This document shows, one piece after another, positions 32,847-41,143 of a DNA stretch of 54,610 nt. The notes under the pieces were generated by a model. The model was not told where the DNA came from. It searched no databases and saw only the letters and a list, made by a program, of their open reading frames with translations. Source of the stretch: Mesorhizobium sp. (lineage in GTDB: Bacteria > Pseudomonadota > Alphaproteobacteria > Rhizobiales > Rhizobiaceae); assembly GCA_004963905.1 (NCBI GenBank), contig SUGL01000040.1:1-54610 (forward strand), given 5' to 3'. The number at the start of each line of letters is the position of its first letter. Positions within the stretch are counted from its first letter, which is position 1. The translations under genes were made by a program, and so were the position numbers.

Positions 32847-35168
32847 ATGCGAACTCCAATTTCTCTGTTGTTGTTTCTACTGCTCTGCGGGGCACCAAGC
32901 TTCGCCCAGCCGGCCGCACAAGGGGGCGCCAAGCCCGGCGAGCCGAACGCGGATGTCCAAGCGCTCATCACCATCCTGGAGAACGACCAGGCGCGGCACC
33001 GCCTGATCGACAAGCTGCGCGCCGCGGCCGCGGAGGGCAACCAGCCGGCGGCCGAGGCAGCGCCTGAAGCGACGATCGCACAGGAGGTCGCCGCGTATAC
33101 GAGGGATGCGGCTGAGAGCGCCTCCGGCCTGATCAAGACGACCGCCGCCCTCGTCGAGAGAATTGCCGGCGTCTTTTCCGGAGGCGTCACGATCGATGTG
33201 CAGAGCCTTTGGAACGCCGTCCGCAACAGCGCCCTTGTCGTGGTCCTCACCTTCGCCGTCTACCTCGCATTGCGGTTCGCCTTTGGACGGTTCCAGCGCA
33301 CATTCGCCAATGCAGCGACACGCGGAGGCAGGTTCGAGCGGTTCGGCTTCATCGGGTTGTCCGCGCTGGCCGACGCGCTCACCGTGCTCGCGGCCTGGGC
33401 AATCGGTTCGGTGTCTTCGCTCTCTGCATTCGTCATCGACCAGGCGGGCCAGGCGGAGATGAACCGTGCGCTGTTCCTGAACGCCTTCCTGGTCATCGAG
33501 TTCATCAAGGTCCTTGCGCGCACGCTGCTTGCCCCGAGATGGCCCGCGCTGCGGATCTGGACATTGGGCGATACAACGGCGGCATACTGGTATTTCTGGC
33601 TGAGCCGCTTCGTCAGCGTGGTCGGCTATACGATGTTCTTCCTCGCGCCGATCGTTGCGGTCAACGTTTCGGAAGACGCCGCGCAAGTGGTCCGCGTGGT
33701 CGTGATGTTTGCCGCGCTGGTGCTCGCCCTGATCGTCATCCTGCAGAATCGCGATCAGGTGCGGCGATGGCTGCTGCGCCGCAGCGAGACCCGCCGAACC
33801 GACATTCTTGGCAGGTTCCTGGCCGGTCTCGCCAGGCTTTGGCACGTCGTGGCGATCGGATACCTGATCCTCGTCTTCGTTCTTTGGCTCGCGGCTCCCG
33901 CGATGGCCCTGCCGTTCGTCCTCGCGGCCACCGTCCAGTCGATCGTCGCGGTGGCCATAGGCGTGCTGCTGACAGGCATCATCGCGCGGGTCGCCGGAGC
34001 GGGGATAAACCTGCCCGCCGAAGTCAGCGAGCGCCTTCCGCTGCTCGAGCGGCGCCTCAATGCCTTCGTTCCCAATGTGCTCAGGGTGGTTCGCATCCTG
34101 GTCGCCGCGGTTGTGTTGCTGGTCATCGCCCAATTCTGGCGAGCGGCCGACGTCGTCGGATGGCTGTCGAGCGAGGTCGGCCAGCGCTTCGCCGTTTCAA
34201 TCGTTTCCGCAATCCTGATAATGCTGGTCGGCGGCCTGATCTATCTCGCCGTCCAATCGTGGGTGGAATATCGCCTCAATCCGAATTACGGCCATGTCCC
34301 CTCCCCGCGCGAACGGACGCTTCTCGCCCTGTTCCGCAACGCCTTCGTGGTCGCGCTGGGCGTCCTCATCGTCATGCTGGTGCTGTCCGAGTTCGGCGTA
34401 AATATCGGCCCACTGCTTGCCGGCGCCGGCGTCGTCGGCCTGGCGGTCGGCTTCGGCGCGCAAAAGCTCGTGCAGGACATCATCACCGGCGCCTTCATAC
34501 AGTTTGAGAACGCGATGAATGAAGGCGATGTGGTAACCGCAGGCGGAGTCACCGGTACCGTCGAGCGACTGACGATCCGTTCCGTGTCGTTGCGTACTCT
34601 CGACGGCGCCTATCATCTCATCCCGTTCTCTTCCGTCGACGCCGTGACGAACTTCATGAAGAACTTCAGCTATCACGTCGCGTCGATCGGCGTGGACTAC
34701 GGGGCGAGCATTCCCGAGGTGAAGCAGGCGATGCACGAGGCCTTCGACAAACTGAAGGAGGCCGGGTTCGCGGGCGACATCATCGGCGACCTCGAGATGC
34801 ATGGCGTGACCGAATTCGCCGACTCCGCCATTCTGGTTCGGGCCCGCATCAAGACCAAACCCGGAAAGCATTTTGCCCTGGGTCGCGCCTATAACGAGAT
34901 CATCAAGGAGGTCTTCGAGGAGCGCGGCATCGAGATACCTTTCCCTCATGTGACGTTCTACATGGGCGGCGAAGACAAAGCGGGCAAGTCACCGCCGCCG
35001 CGCATCAAGCGGCCCGGGCCAAAGCCGACGACGGAAAGGCCCAAGCGCAGCGCCGCGACAAACGCTGCATTGGTCAAGTCGCCCAAACGCGGGCGCAAGA
35101 CCAGGGTCACCCAGGACGGTCCGCCCGATGAAGGGCACGATGCGCCCGACCAGACCGAGGTTTCCTAG
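32847..35168 (+). CDS. Large MscS-family mechanosensitive ion channel
   Basis: The 773-residue protein begins with a signal peptide (MRTPISLLLFLLLCGAPSFA, about 1-21), an extracytoplasmic region with RLIDKLRAAAAEGNQ, and about ten membrane helices. The MscS pore is near 515-545: GPLLAGAGVVGLAVGFGAQ, then LVQDIITGAFIQFENA, followed by the beta domain (DVVTAGGVTGTVERLTIRSV) and a cytoplasmic cage to about 720. The last 60 residues are lysine-rich and disordered. Such channels open on hypo-osmotic shock. I preferred ATG 32847 because it begins the signal peptide; 32787 is a longer option. The stop TAG is the first part of a perfect hairpin. It separates recO from the era cluster. Confidence 0.92.
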   Translation: MRTPISLLLFLLLCGAPSFAQPAAQGGAKPGEPNADVQALITILENDQARHRLIDKLRAAAAEGNQPAAEAAPEATIAQEVAAYTRDAAESASGLIKTTAALVERIAGVFSGGVTIDVQSLWNAVRNSALVVVLTFAVYLALRFAFGRFQRTFANAATRGGRFERFGFIGLSALADALTVLAAWAIGSVSSLSAFVIDQAGQAEMNRALFLNAFLVIEFIKVLARTLLAPRWPALRIWTLGDTTAAYWYFWLSRFVSVVGYTMFFLAPIVAVNVSEDAAQVVRVVVMFAALVLALIVILQNRDQVRRWLLRRSETRRTDILGRFLAGLARLWHVVAIGYLILVFVLWLAAPAMALPFVLAATVQSIVAVAIGVLLTGIIARVAGAGINLPAEVSERLPLLERRLNAFVPNVLRVVRILVAAVVLLVIAQFWRAADVVGWLSSEVGQRFAVSIVSAILIMLVGGLIYLAVQSWVEYRLNPNYGHVPSPRERTLLALFRNAFVVALGVLIVMLVLSEFGVNIGPLLAGAGVVGLAVGFGAQKLVQDIITGAFIQFENAMNEGDVVTAGGVTGTVERLTIRSVSLRTLDGAYHLIPFSSVDAVTNFMKNFSYHVASIGVDYGASIPEVKQAMHEAFDKLKEAGFAGDIIGDLEMHGVTEFADSAILVRARIKTKPGKHFALGRAYNEIIKEVFEERGIEIPFPHVTFYMGGEDKAGKSPPPRIKRPGPKPTTERPKRSAATNAALVKSPKRGRKTRVTQDGPPDEGHDAPDQTEVS

Positions 35169-35206
35169 AGCAGTTCAGCGTTTCACGGAAACGCTGAACT
35201 GCTCTA
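35166..35206 (+). terminator. Perfect 18-bp hairpin overlapping the MscS stop codon
   Basis: TAGAGCAGTTCAGCGTTT pairs perfectly with AAACGCTGAACTGCTCTA around a 5-nt loop CACGG. The first three bases are the MscS stop codon. The T-rich ACTATTTGTTTTTA follows, so it should end transcription intrinsically. It also opens a type G repeat block. Confidence 0.7.
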
Positions 35207-35219
35207 ACTATTTGTTTTT

Positions 35220-35270
35220 ACGCAATTCCGGACGGAAAAACCGTTGCACACTTTTCCTGGAATTGCTCTA
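35220..35270. repeat. Type G palindrome (GCAATTCC arms)
   Basis: ACGCAATTCC and GGAATTGCT enclose GGAAAAACCGTTGCACACTT, with TTTTCC pairing GGAAAA. It is the second module of the block begun by the MscS hairpin and matches the second module at 13.8 kb. From 35271 to 35500 I see no gene and no repeat. Confidence 0.85.
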
Positions 35271-35500
35271 GCAGGGACCGCTCCAGAATTTATCCAGGCG
35301 GTCCTGACCCGAAAGGTTGATTTCCCTGGGCAACCCGGAAGCGGCCCACTCACCAACTAACCGCCCCTTCGGCGTGATCGAGCGCTTTTCATGTCACTGG
35401 ATATGGTGCCGAGCCGCTGTCGGGAAAACCGCTGACCCTCGTGATGCCGCTGGCGACTTTCGCTGGCGATCTCAGGGCTAAAGGCCTGTTGTAACCCGCG

Positions 35501-36394
35501 TCACGCCCAGCGTTCGTGATCGGCGAGCACCTCGTCGATTACCCGGCGCTGCCTTTCGGCCTCGGCCTGGTTGGCGTCGTGTCCGGCGGCGGTGATCAGC
35601 GCCTTCCACAACGTCCAGCCGCGGCCACGCGCCCAGGTCGCCCGATCGACGGCGATGCGGGTGCGGAAGACCTCCCGGCTTTCACCCTCGAAGAACGTCC
35701 AGGCGATCGCCAGGTCACAAGACGGGTCGCCGACGCCGGATGTGCCGAAGTCGATGACGGCGCTCAGGCGGCCGTCTTCGACCAAAAGATTGCCCGAGGC
35801 GACGTCGCCGTGGAACCAGACGGGCGAACCGTGCCAGGTGGCGGCAAGGGCCGCTTCCCAGACGGTGGTGGCAGCCTGCGTATCGATCTCGCCTTCGAGC
35901 GCGGCGATGGCCTGCCTCGCCTCGCCGTCATAGACCGTCAGCGGTCCGCCGCGATAAAAATTGTGCTGGCCCGGCGCCGGGCCGCCGGCCGGATTGATCC
36001 GCTTCAGGGCGACGAGGAAATCGGCGAGCGTCACCGCGAGCGCGCGAAGATCGGCGATGCGCGCGGTCCTTGCCGTCTCGCCCTCGATCCAGCGATAGAC
36101 CGACCAGTGCCAGGGATAGAACGCGACCGGCTCGCCCATGGCGAGCGGCGCGGGGATCGGCAGCGGCAGATGCGGCGCGAGCCTTGGCAGCCAGCGCTGC
36201 TCCTTTTCGACCTGCAGCGAATAGGGAGCCGCGCTTGGCAGCCTGACCGTCATCTCGTCGCCGAGATGGAAGGTGCGGTTGTCCCAGCCGCCGAACGCGA
36301 CGGGTCTCACGGGCAGATGGCGCCATTCAGGAAACTGCGTGTCGACGAGCCGGCGCACGAGATCGGTGTCGATATCTACCTTCGGGTCATGCAT
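35501..36394 (-). CDS. Aminoglycoside phosphotransferase-fold kinase
   Basis: The 297-residue protein has the APH fold: WDNRTFHLGDEMTVRLPSA and VEKEQRWLPRLAPHLPLPIP in the N-lobe, then the catalytic loop HGDVASGNLL and the magnesium DFG-like VIDFGTSGVGDPSCDLA. Members phosphorylate aminoglycosides, macrolides or cell metabolites such as choline or homoserine; the target here is unknown, and resistance is not implied. The start ATG at 36394 lies inside the arm of a type F palindrome (CATGCATGTCGG), so the element supplies the start codon. It lies between era and the MscS gene, where related genomes have recO next to era. Confidence 0.9.
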   Translation of the reverse strand: MHDPKVDIDTDLVRRLVDTQFPEWRHLPVRPVAFGGWDNRTFHLGDEMTVRLPSAAPYSLQVEKEQRWLPRLAPHLPLPIPAPLAMGEPVAFYPWHWSVYRWIEGETARTARIADLRALAVTLADFLVALKRINPAGGPAPGQHNFYRGGPLTVYDGEARQAIAALEGEIDTQAATTVWEAALAATWHGSPVWFHGDVASGNLLVEDGRLSAVIDFGTSGVGDPSCDLAIAWTFFEGESREVFRTRIAVDRATWARGRGWTLWKALITAAGHDANQAEAERQRRVIDEVLADHERWA

Positions 36395-36440
36395 GTCGGA
36401 TCTCGAAACTGCCGGACGGCATTCCTAACCGACATGCATG
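36388..36440. repeat. Type F palindrome supplying the start codon of the APH-like gene
   Basis: Arms CATGCATGTCGG and CCGACATGCATG are perfect over 12 bp, 53 bp end to end. The minus-strand ATG at 36394 falls within the left arm. The core between the arms differs from the usual type F core. Confidence 0.88.
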
Positions 36441-36448
36441 TTTGTGTT

Positions 36449-36506
36449 ATGCATGTCGTTATCCCAAACCGCTCGGCACTTTTGGGCGACATGCATCGAC
36501 ATGCAT
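36449..36506. repeat. Type F palindrome abutting the era stop codon
   Basis: ATGCATGTCG (36449-36458) pairs with CGACATGCAT (36487-36496) around CCCAAACCGCTCGGCACTTT; then a second CGACATGCAT follows directly (36497-36506). The last base is shared with the era stop codon (36506-36508). The two type F elements occupy the whole gap between era and the APH-like gene. Confidence 0.88.
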
Positions 36507-37426
36507 CAATGGGGAAACTCCAGTCCCATCTCGCGATAACGCTCGGGGTCGTCGCCCCAGTTCTCGCGCACCTTGACGAACAGAAAGAGGTGAACCTTCT
36601 GCTCAAGGATGCCGGCGATCTCCATGCGCGCGGCCTGGCCGATGGCGCGGATCGTCTCGCCCTTGTGGCCGAGCACGATCTTCTTTTGGCTGTCGCGCTC
36701 GACATAGATGACCTGCTCGATGCGCACCGAGCCGTCCTTCTTCTCTTCCCATTTCTCGGTCTCGATATGCGAGGAATAGGGAAGCTCCTGGTGCAGCCTC
36801 AAATAGAGTTTTTCGCGGGTGATCTCGGCCGCCAGCTGCCGCATCGGCAAATCGGAGATCTGGTCTTCCGGATAATACCAAGGCCCGGCGGGCAGCGTCT
36901 CGGCGAGATAGTCGAGCAGATCCTTGCAGCCGGAGCCGGTGAGCGCCGAGACCATGAAGGTGCGCCTGAACGGCACTCTTTCGTTCGCTGCCGCGGCGAG
37001 GGCCAGAAGCGTCTCCGGCTTGATCCGGTCGACCTTGTTGAGGACGAGCAGCATCGGCTGCTGGACGTCCTTCAGCCGGTCGAGGATGGCGTCGGCATCG
37101 CCCTTGATGCCGCGCTCGGCGTCGATCAGGAGCACCACGACATCGGCATCCTTGGCGCCGCCCCAGGCGGTGGTGACCATGGCCGTGTCCAGCCGCCGCT
37201 TCGGCTTGAAGATGCCCGGCGTGTCGACGAAGACGATCTGCGCGTTGTCATGCGTGGCGATGCCGCGCACGATCGCGCGGGTGGTCTGCACCTTGTGGGT
37301 GACGATCGAAACCTTGGCGCCGACCAGTTGATTGACCAGCGTCGACTTGCCGGCATTGGGCGCGCCGATCAGCGCGACGAAGCCGGAGCGGGTCGCGGCG
37401 GCCTCAGGGCTCCCGACTTCCGTCAT
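36506..37426 (-). CDS. era: GTPase Era
   Basis: The 306-residue protein is a GTPase with a KH domain: P-loop GAPNAGKST at 21-29, switch II DTPG (in FVDTPGIF), LNKVDRI (G4), and SALTGSG near the G5 region. The C-terminal KH part has KIVLGHKGETIRAIGQAAR and LFLFVKVRENWGDDP. Era helps assemble the 30S ribosomal subunit by contact with 16S rRNA. The ATG at 37426 overlaps the rnc stop by 4 bp (ATGA), so they are coupled; an upstream ATG at 37438 is possible. The stop touches a type F palindrome. Confidence 0.97.
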   Translation of the reverse strand: MTEVGSPEAAATRSGFVALIGAPNAGKSTLVNQLVGAKVSIVTHKVQTTRAIVRGIATHDNAQIVFVDTPGIFKPKRRLDTAMVTTAWGGAKDADVVVLLIDAERGIKGDADAILDRLKDVQQPMLLVLNKVDRIKPETLLALAAAANERVPFRRTFMVSALTGSGCKDLLDYLAETLPAGPWYYPEDQISDLPMRQLAAEITREKLYLRLHQELPYSSHIETEKWEEKKDGSVRIEQVIYVERDSQKKIVLGHKGETIRAIGQAARMEIAGILEQKVHLFLFVKVRENWGDDPERYREMGLEFPH

Positions 37427-38136
37427 GCCGCGCTCCATACGCCTTCGCGCAGCAGCAGCACCGCCGCAGCGGCCTGTTCGGCCTCGCGCTTGGAACGGCC
37501 GCTGCCGATCGCCGGCGCAAAGGAGCCGACCTTGACGCTGACGGTGAACAGCGGATCGTGGTCGGGGCCCTCGCGACTATCCACCCGGTAGGCCGGGACG
37601 GCGCCAGACGCCTGGTGCGCCCATTCCTGCAATTCGGTCTTGGCGTCGCGGCGGGCGGCACCTGTCGCCTGCGAGCGCGGCTGCCAGTAGCGGTGGATGA
37701 ACGCGCGCGCCGCCTCCATCCCGCCGTCGAGGTAGAGCACGGCAATCAGCGACTCCAGCGCGTCGGCGCGCAGATTGGTTCGCTTGCGGCCTTCGAGGTT
37801 GCGCACGTCGGAGCCGGCGCGGATCAGCTCCGGCAGGCCGATCTCCTCGGCGATCTCGGAGAGCGCCTCGGCGTTGACCAGCGCGTTGAGGCGCAGCGAC
37901 AGCTCGCCCTCGGCGGCTTCGGGAAAGGCCGCCAGCAGCATGTCGGCGACGACGAGGCCGAGAACGCGGTCGCCCAGGAATTCGAAGCGCTCGTAGTCGA
38001 CGCCGGCATGGGTCGAACGCGCGCTGGCATGGGTCAGCGCGCGCTGCAGGCGCTGGCGGTCGGCGAAGGCGTGGCCGGTGCGCTCCAAAAGCGCTTCGGC
38101 GAGGGCATCGGTGGTCAAACGCTTGGTGGCCGCCAT
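37423..38136 (-). CDS. rnc: Ribonuclease III
   Basis: The 237-residue protein has the RNase III signature (ERFEFLGDRVLGLVVADML), a catalytic second acidic site in DALESLIAVLYLDGG, and a C-terminal double-stranded RNA-binding domain (about 165-230; DAKTELQEWAHQ, DPLFTVSVKVG, GRSKREAEQAAA). It cuts double-stranded RNA for rRNA and mRNA maturation, in the cytoplasm. It starts 5 nt after the lepB stop and ends overlapped with era, in the order lepB - rnc - era that is conserved in alphaproteobacteria. No alteration is seen. Confidence 0.97.
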   Translation of the reverse strand: MAATKRLTTDALAEALLERTGHAFADRQRLQRALTHASARSTHAGVDYERFEFLGDRVLGLVVADMLLAAFPEAAEGELSLRLNALVNAEALSEIAEEIGLPELIRAGSDVRNLEGRKRTNLRADALESLIAVLYLDGGMEAARAFIHRYWQPRSQATGAARRDAKTELQEWAHQASGAVPAYRVDSREGPDHDPLFTVSVKVGSFAPAIGSGRSKREAEQAAAAVLLLREGVWSAA

Positions 38137-38140
38137 GACC

Positions 38141-38890
38141 TTAGTGGACGAGATGGAACAGGCGTCCGGCGCGCATCAGCGACGGCCACTTCCAGATTTC
38201 CAACGGGCTTGCGCCATCGGCGATCGAGAAGAAGATGACGTTGGCGCGGCCGACAAGATTCTCGGCCGGCACGAAACCGACGGTAAAGCGACTATCGGAG
38301 GAATTGTCGCGGTTGTCGCCCATCATGAAATAGTGACCCGGCGGCACGTCGAACTCGCGCGTGTTGTCGCCGATCGAGGTGGGCGTCAGGTCGAGCGTGT
38401 CATAGGTGACGCCATTGGGCAGCGTCTCGCGATAGACGTCGACGGGACGGTCGACCTCGGTGATGTCGGGATTGTCGATCTGGCCGACCTTTTCACGCGG
38501 CACGGCGGTGCCGTTGATGAAGAGCTGGCCGTCCTTGACCTGGATCTTGTCGCCAGGCAGGCCGACGACGCGCTTGATGTAGTCGACCGACGGATCCGGC
38601 GGGAACTTGAACACCACCACGTCGCCGCGCTTGGGCTCGGAGCCCCAGATACGGCCGGAGAACAGGTTCGGGCCGAAAGGCAGCGAATAGCGCGAATAGC
38701 CATAGGCCCATTTGGTGACGAAGAGATAGTCGCCTTCGAGCAGCGTCGGCCGCATCGAGCCGGACGGGATGGAGAAGGGCTGGAACAGCAGCGTGCGGAT
38801 CACGAGCGCGAGCAGCAGAGCCTGGATGATGACGGAAAAGGTTTCACCAAGCCCGCCGGATTTCTTCTGCGATTTTTCAGCCACGCTCAT
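38141..38890 (-). CDS. lepB: Signal peptidase I
   Basis: The 249-residue protein has a membrane helix (about 17-38), then the catalytic serine block IPSGSMRPTLLEGDYLF (Ser45 probable), KRGDVVVFKFP, and the catalytic lysine in YIKRVVGLPGD (Lys106). GHYFMMGDNRDNSSDSR (conserved box E) follows. It cleaves signal peptides from exported proteins at the outer face of the inner membrane. The start at 38890 fits the family length; the longer frame upstream is the antisense-free tail of the acpS region. It is in the acpS - lepB - rnc - era order. Confidence 0.96.
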   Translation of the reverse strand: MSVAEKSQKKSGGLGETFSVIIQALLLALVIRTLLFQPFSIPSGSMRPTLLEGDYLFVTKWAYGYSRYSLPFGPNLFSGRIWGSEPKRGDVVVFKFPPDPSVDYIKRVVGLPGDKIQVKDGQLFINGTAVPREKVGQIDNPDITEVDRPVDVYRETLPNGVTYDTLDLTPTSIGDNTREFDVPPGHYFMMGDNRDNSSDSRFTVGFVPAENLVGRANVIFFSIADGASPLEIWKWPSLMRAGRLFHLVH

Positions 38891-38970
38891 GTCGTCCTCG
38901 ATTGTGCGTTGGTTGGTATAGAGTCTCGGCGCGCGCTGGGCAACGTCATGCCGCCCGTGGTCAGATGGAA

Positions 38971-39384
38971 TCAATGTGGCGCTTGTTCGACGGGCACCGC
39001 CTCGATGATCACAAAGGCTTGAGCAAGCGGGAAATCGTCGGTGATGGTGAGGTGTATCAGCGCGCGATGGCCCTTGGGCAGGATTTTTTCCAGCCTGGCG
39101 GCAGCACCGCCGGTGAGCGCCATGGTCGGCGCGCCGCTGGGCAGGTTGACCACGCCCATGTCGCGCCAGAACACGCCCTCGGCCATGCCGGTGCCCAATG
39201 CCTTGGCGCAAGCCTCCTTGGCGGCGAAGCGCTTGGCGTAGGAGGCGGCGCGAGCCGCGCGCTTTTCCGACTTGGCCTGCTCGACCTCGGTATAGATGCG
39301 CTGGACGAAGCGCTGGCCATGCCGTTCCAGCGACTTCTCGATGCGTCTGATGTCGATCAGGTCGCTGCCGATACCGATGATCAT
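38971..39384 (-). CDS. acpS: Holo-[acyl-carrier-protein] synthase
   Basis: The 137-residue protein begins IIGIGSDLIDIRRIEKSL (metal-binding Asp in the first block) and has FAAKEACAKALG (metal-binding Glu) and HLTITDD near the end. It transfers phosphopantetheine from CoA to acyl carrier protein. It overlaps the DUF2062 gene by 4 bp (39381-39384) and is followed by lepB after 80 nt. The arrangement supports a shared transcript. Confidence 0.96.
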   Translation of the reverse strand: MIIGIGSDLIDIRRIEKSLERHGQRFVQRIYTEVEQAKSEKRAARAASYAKRFAAKEACAKALGTGMAEGVFWRDMGVVNLPSGAPTMALTGGAAARLEKILPKGHRALIHLTITDDFPLAQAFVIIEAVPVEQAPH

Positions 39385-39968
39385 TCCGCGGGCACTTCCC
39401 GCCCGCCGGCGCGCTTGGCCTTCTCGGCTCGCTCGGCCATGCGTTTCTTCCGCTGCTCGCGAAACACGGTCATGCCCCAGCGCGTGACGCCGTAGAAGAC
39501 AAGCCCGAAGATCAGCCCGAGCGGCACGGCGCCGATCAGCATCGGCTCAAGCACCGGATGCCACAGCTTGGCGAAGGAAAGCGTGTGCATCATTTCGCCG
39601 AGATGCTCGGGCGGCCCGTGCTTGGGCAGGCGCTCATGCAGGATGAGCTTGCCGGTCTCCCACGACGCGCCCCAGAGCAGAGGGAAGGTCAGCGGATTGC
39701 CGAAGAACACAGCGCCCAGCGCTGCCGCCACCAGATTGCCGGCGATCACCCAGCAGAGCACGGCGGCGATGACGAAGTGGAAGCCAAGCGGGAAGAAGGA
39801 GGCGAAAACGCCCGCCGCGACGCCGGCCGCCACGGAATGGGGCGTCGCCTTCAGCCGCAGGATGCGCTTGGAGAAATACTGCACAGAGCGCGAGAACGAA
39901 CGGCGCGGCCAAAGGTAAGTACGCACCCGCTCCAGGAGGCCATCAGGCTCTCGGCGTCGAAAAAGCAC
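39381..39968 (-). CDS. DUF2062-family membrane protein
   Basis: The 195-residue protein starts with arginines and basic residues, then has hydrophobic segments (about 48-68; FASFFPLGFHFVIAAVLC, and VAAALGAVFFGNPLTFPLLW) and ILHERLPKHGPPEHLGEMMH before another segment (LIGAVPLGLIFGLVFYGVTRW). This is the DUF2062 pattern found beside acpS in rhizobia. The C-terminal tail is rich in basic residues. The function is unknown; a role in the envelope is guessed from the context. Stop and acpS start overlap by 4 bp. Confidence 0.9.
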   Translation of the reverse strand: MLFRRREPDGLLERVRTYLWPRRSFSRSVQYFSKRILRLKATPHSVAAGVAAGVFASFFPLGFHFVIAAVLCWVIAGNLVAAALGAVFFGNPLTFPLLWGASWETGKLILHERLPKHGPPEHLGEMMHTLSFAKLWHPVLEPMLIGAVPLGLIFGLVFYGVTRWGMTVFREQRKKRMAERAEKAKRAGGREVPAE

Positions 39969-40179
39969 TCTGTTTCAGTTCCCGGTCCAACACACGCTCC
40001 CCTGCCACCCCGGGTCGCGACTACATATCTTGCGCTTCGAGGGCGCAGGAAGGCAACAAAACTTTGATATAGCGACGGGCAGGCCACGGAACAACGAAGG
40101 CGCCCGCGATGGTCTGCCGCAGGCTGTAACAAGAGCGCCATTCTGGCGAAACTGAGGAAGAACCGGGGAAACGAAGCCG

Positions 40180-40710
40180 ATGATCACCATTCGACCGGCG
40201 CGGGCCGGCGACGCCGAAGCTTTGCCGGACATCGAGCAGTCCGCTGGGCTGGCGTTCCGCGCTGTCCCGGACCTCGCCTGGCTTGCCGACGGCGACAATG
40301 TGAGCGCCGAGCGGCATCGCGCGCTCATCGCCGAAGGCGCATGCTGGGTTGCCGCCGATGACCAGGACCGGCCAGTCGGCTTCCTGAGCGCCGGGGTCGC
40401 AGACGATGCGCTGCACATATGGGAGCTCGACGTGCGCCTGGACCGGCAAGGCTCCGGCATCGGCAGCGCCTTGCTTGAACGGGCGATCGAGGACGCCAGG
40501 CGGCGCGGCCTGGCGGCGGTGACGCTGACCACGTTTCGCGACGTCGCGTGGAATGCGCCCTTCTACCGCAAGTTCGGCTTTCGCATCCTGGACGGCGCGG
40601 CGATCGACGAAAGGCTCGCCGAGCTCATCAGCGGCGAGGCGGAACACGGCATGCCGGCCGAGCGGCGCTGCGCCATGCGGCTCGATCTGAACCGCACTAA
40701 GGCGTGTTGA
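40180..40710 (+). CDS. GNAT-family N-acetyltransferase
   Basis: The 176-residue protein has ITIRPARAGDAEALPDIEQS at the start, WELDVRLDRQGSGIGSALLE with the acetyl-CoA loop (RQGSGIGSAL), and WNAPFYRKFGFRIL near the end, as in GNAT enzymes. The donor is acetyl-CoA; the acceptor is unknown. It is on the plus strand between the minus-strand VOC and DUF2062 genes and breaks the conserved cluster, so it is likely a later addition. Start at 40180 fits the beginning of the domain. Confidence 0.92.
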   Translation: MITIRPARAGDAEALPDIEQSAGLAFRAVPDLAWLADGDNVSAERHRALIAEGACWVAADDQDRPVGFLSAGVADDALHIWELDVRLDRQGSGIGSALLERAIEDARRRGLAAVTLTTFRDVAWNAPFYRKFGFRILDGAAIDERLAELISGEAEHGMPAERRCAMRLDLNRTKAC

Positions 40711-40750
40711 TATTCAGGTGATGCCGGCCTGACCTGAATCTCGACACGCC

Positions 40751-41131
40751 TTAAACCGAATATTCGCTAACCTCGACCAGATTGTCGTCGGGATCGCGGA
40801 AATAAACCGACATCATCCTGCCACGGGCGCCGACGCGCTCGACCGGGCCGACTTCGATCGCCACGCCGCTGGCCTCGAGGCTGGCGCGGATATCGGCGAG
40901 AGGCACCGCCGCCACGAGGCAGAAATCGCCGGAGCCCGGCATCGGCGTCTTCGCCTTCGGCTCGAAGGTGCGGCCGACTTCGTGCAGATTGATCTTCTGC
41001 GAGCCGAACAGAAGCGCGGTCGGCCGGTTCGGCTCATCCAGACGCCGCAAGCCAAGCACACGTTGATAGAATTCGCAGGTCGCTTCGACCGAGCGGACCG
41101 TCAGCACGAAATGATCGACGCCAGCGATCAT
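40751..41131 (-). CDS. VOC-family protein
   Basis: The 126-residue protein begins MIAGVDHFVLTVRSVEATCE (H7 as likely metal ligand), has FGSQKINLHEVGR in the middle and VYFRDPDDNLVEVSEY at the end, with the Glu as last ligand. It is a small vicinal-oxygen-chelate protein of the lactoylglutathione lyase-like kind; the substrate is unknown. It ends 40 nt from the plus-strand GNAT gene and lies 12 nt after the pyrE stop, so it probably shares the pyrE transcript. Confidence 0.92.
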   Translation of the reverse strand: MIAGVDHFVLTVRSVEATCEFYQRVLGLRRLDEPNRPTALLFGSQKINLHEVGRTFEPKAKTPMPGSGDFCLVAAVPLADIRASLEASGVAIEVGPVERVGARGRMMSVYFRDPDDNLVEVSEYSV

Positions 41132-41143
41132 CGTGACACGACT

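Noticed and set aside
32467..32919. 150-codon minus-strand frame between recO and the MscS gene
   Set aside because: It has no recognisable domain, overlaps the signal peptide region of the channel and has no ribosome-binding site.
35501..36394. Calling the APH-like gene an antibiotic-resistance gene
   Set aside because: The fold is also used for metabolite kinases, and no resistance subfamily motif was recognised.
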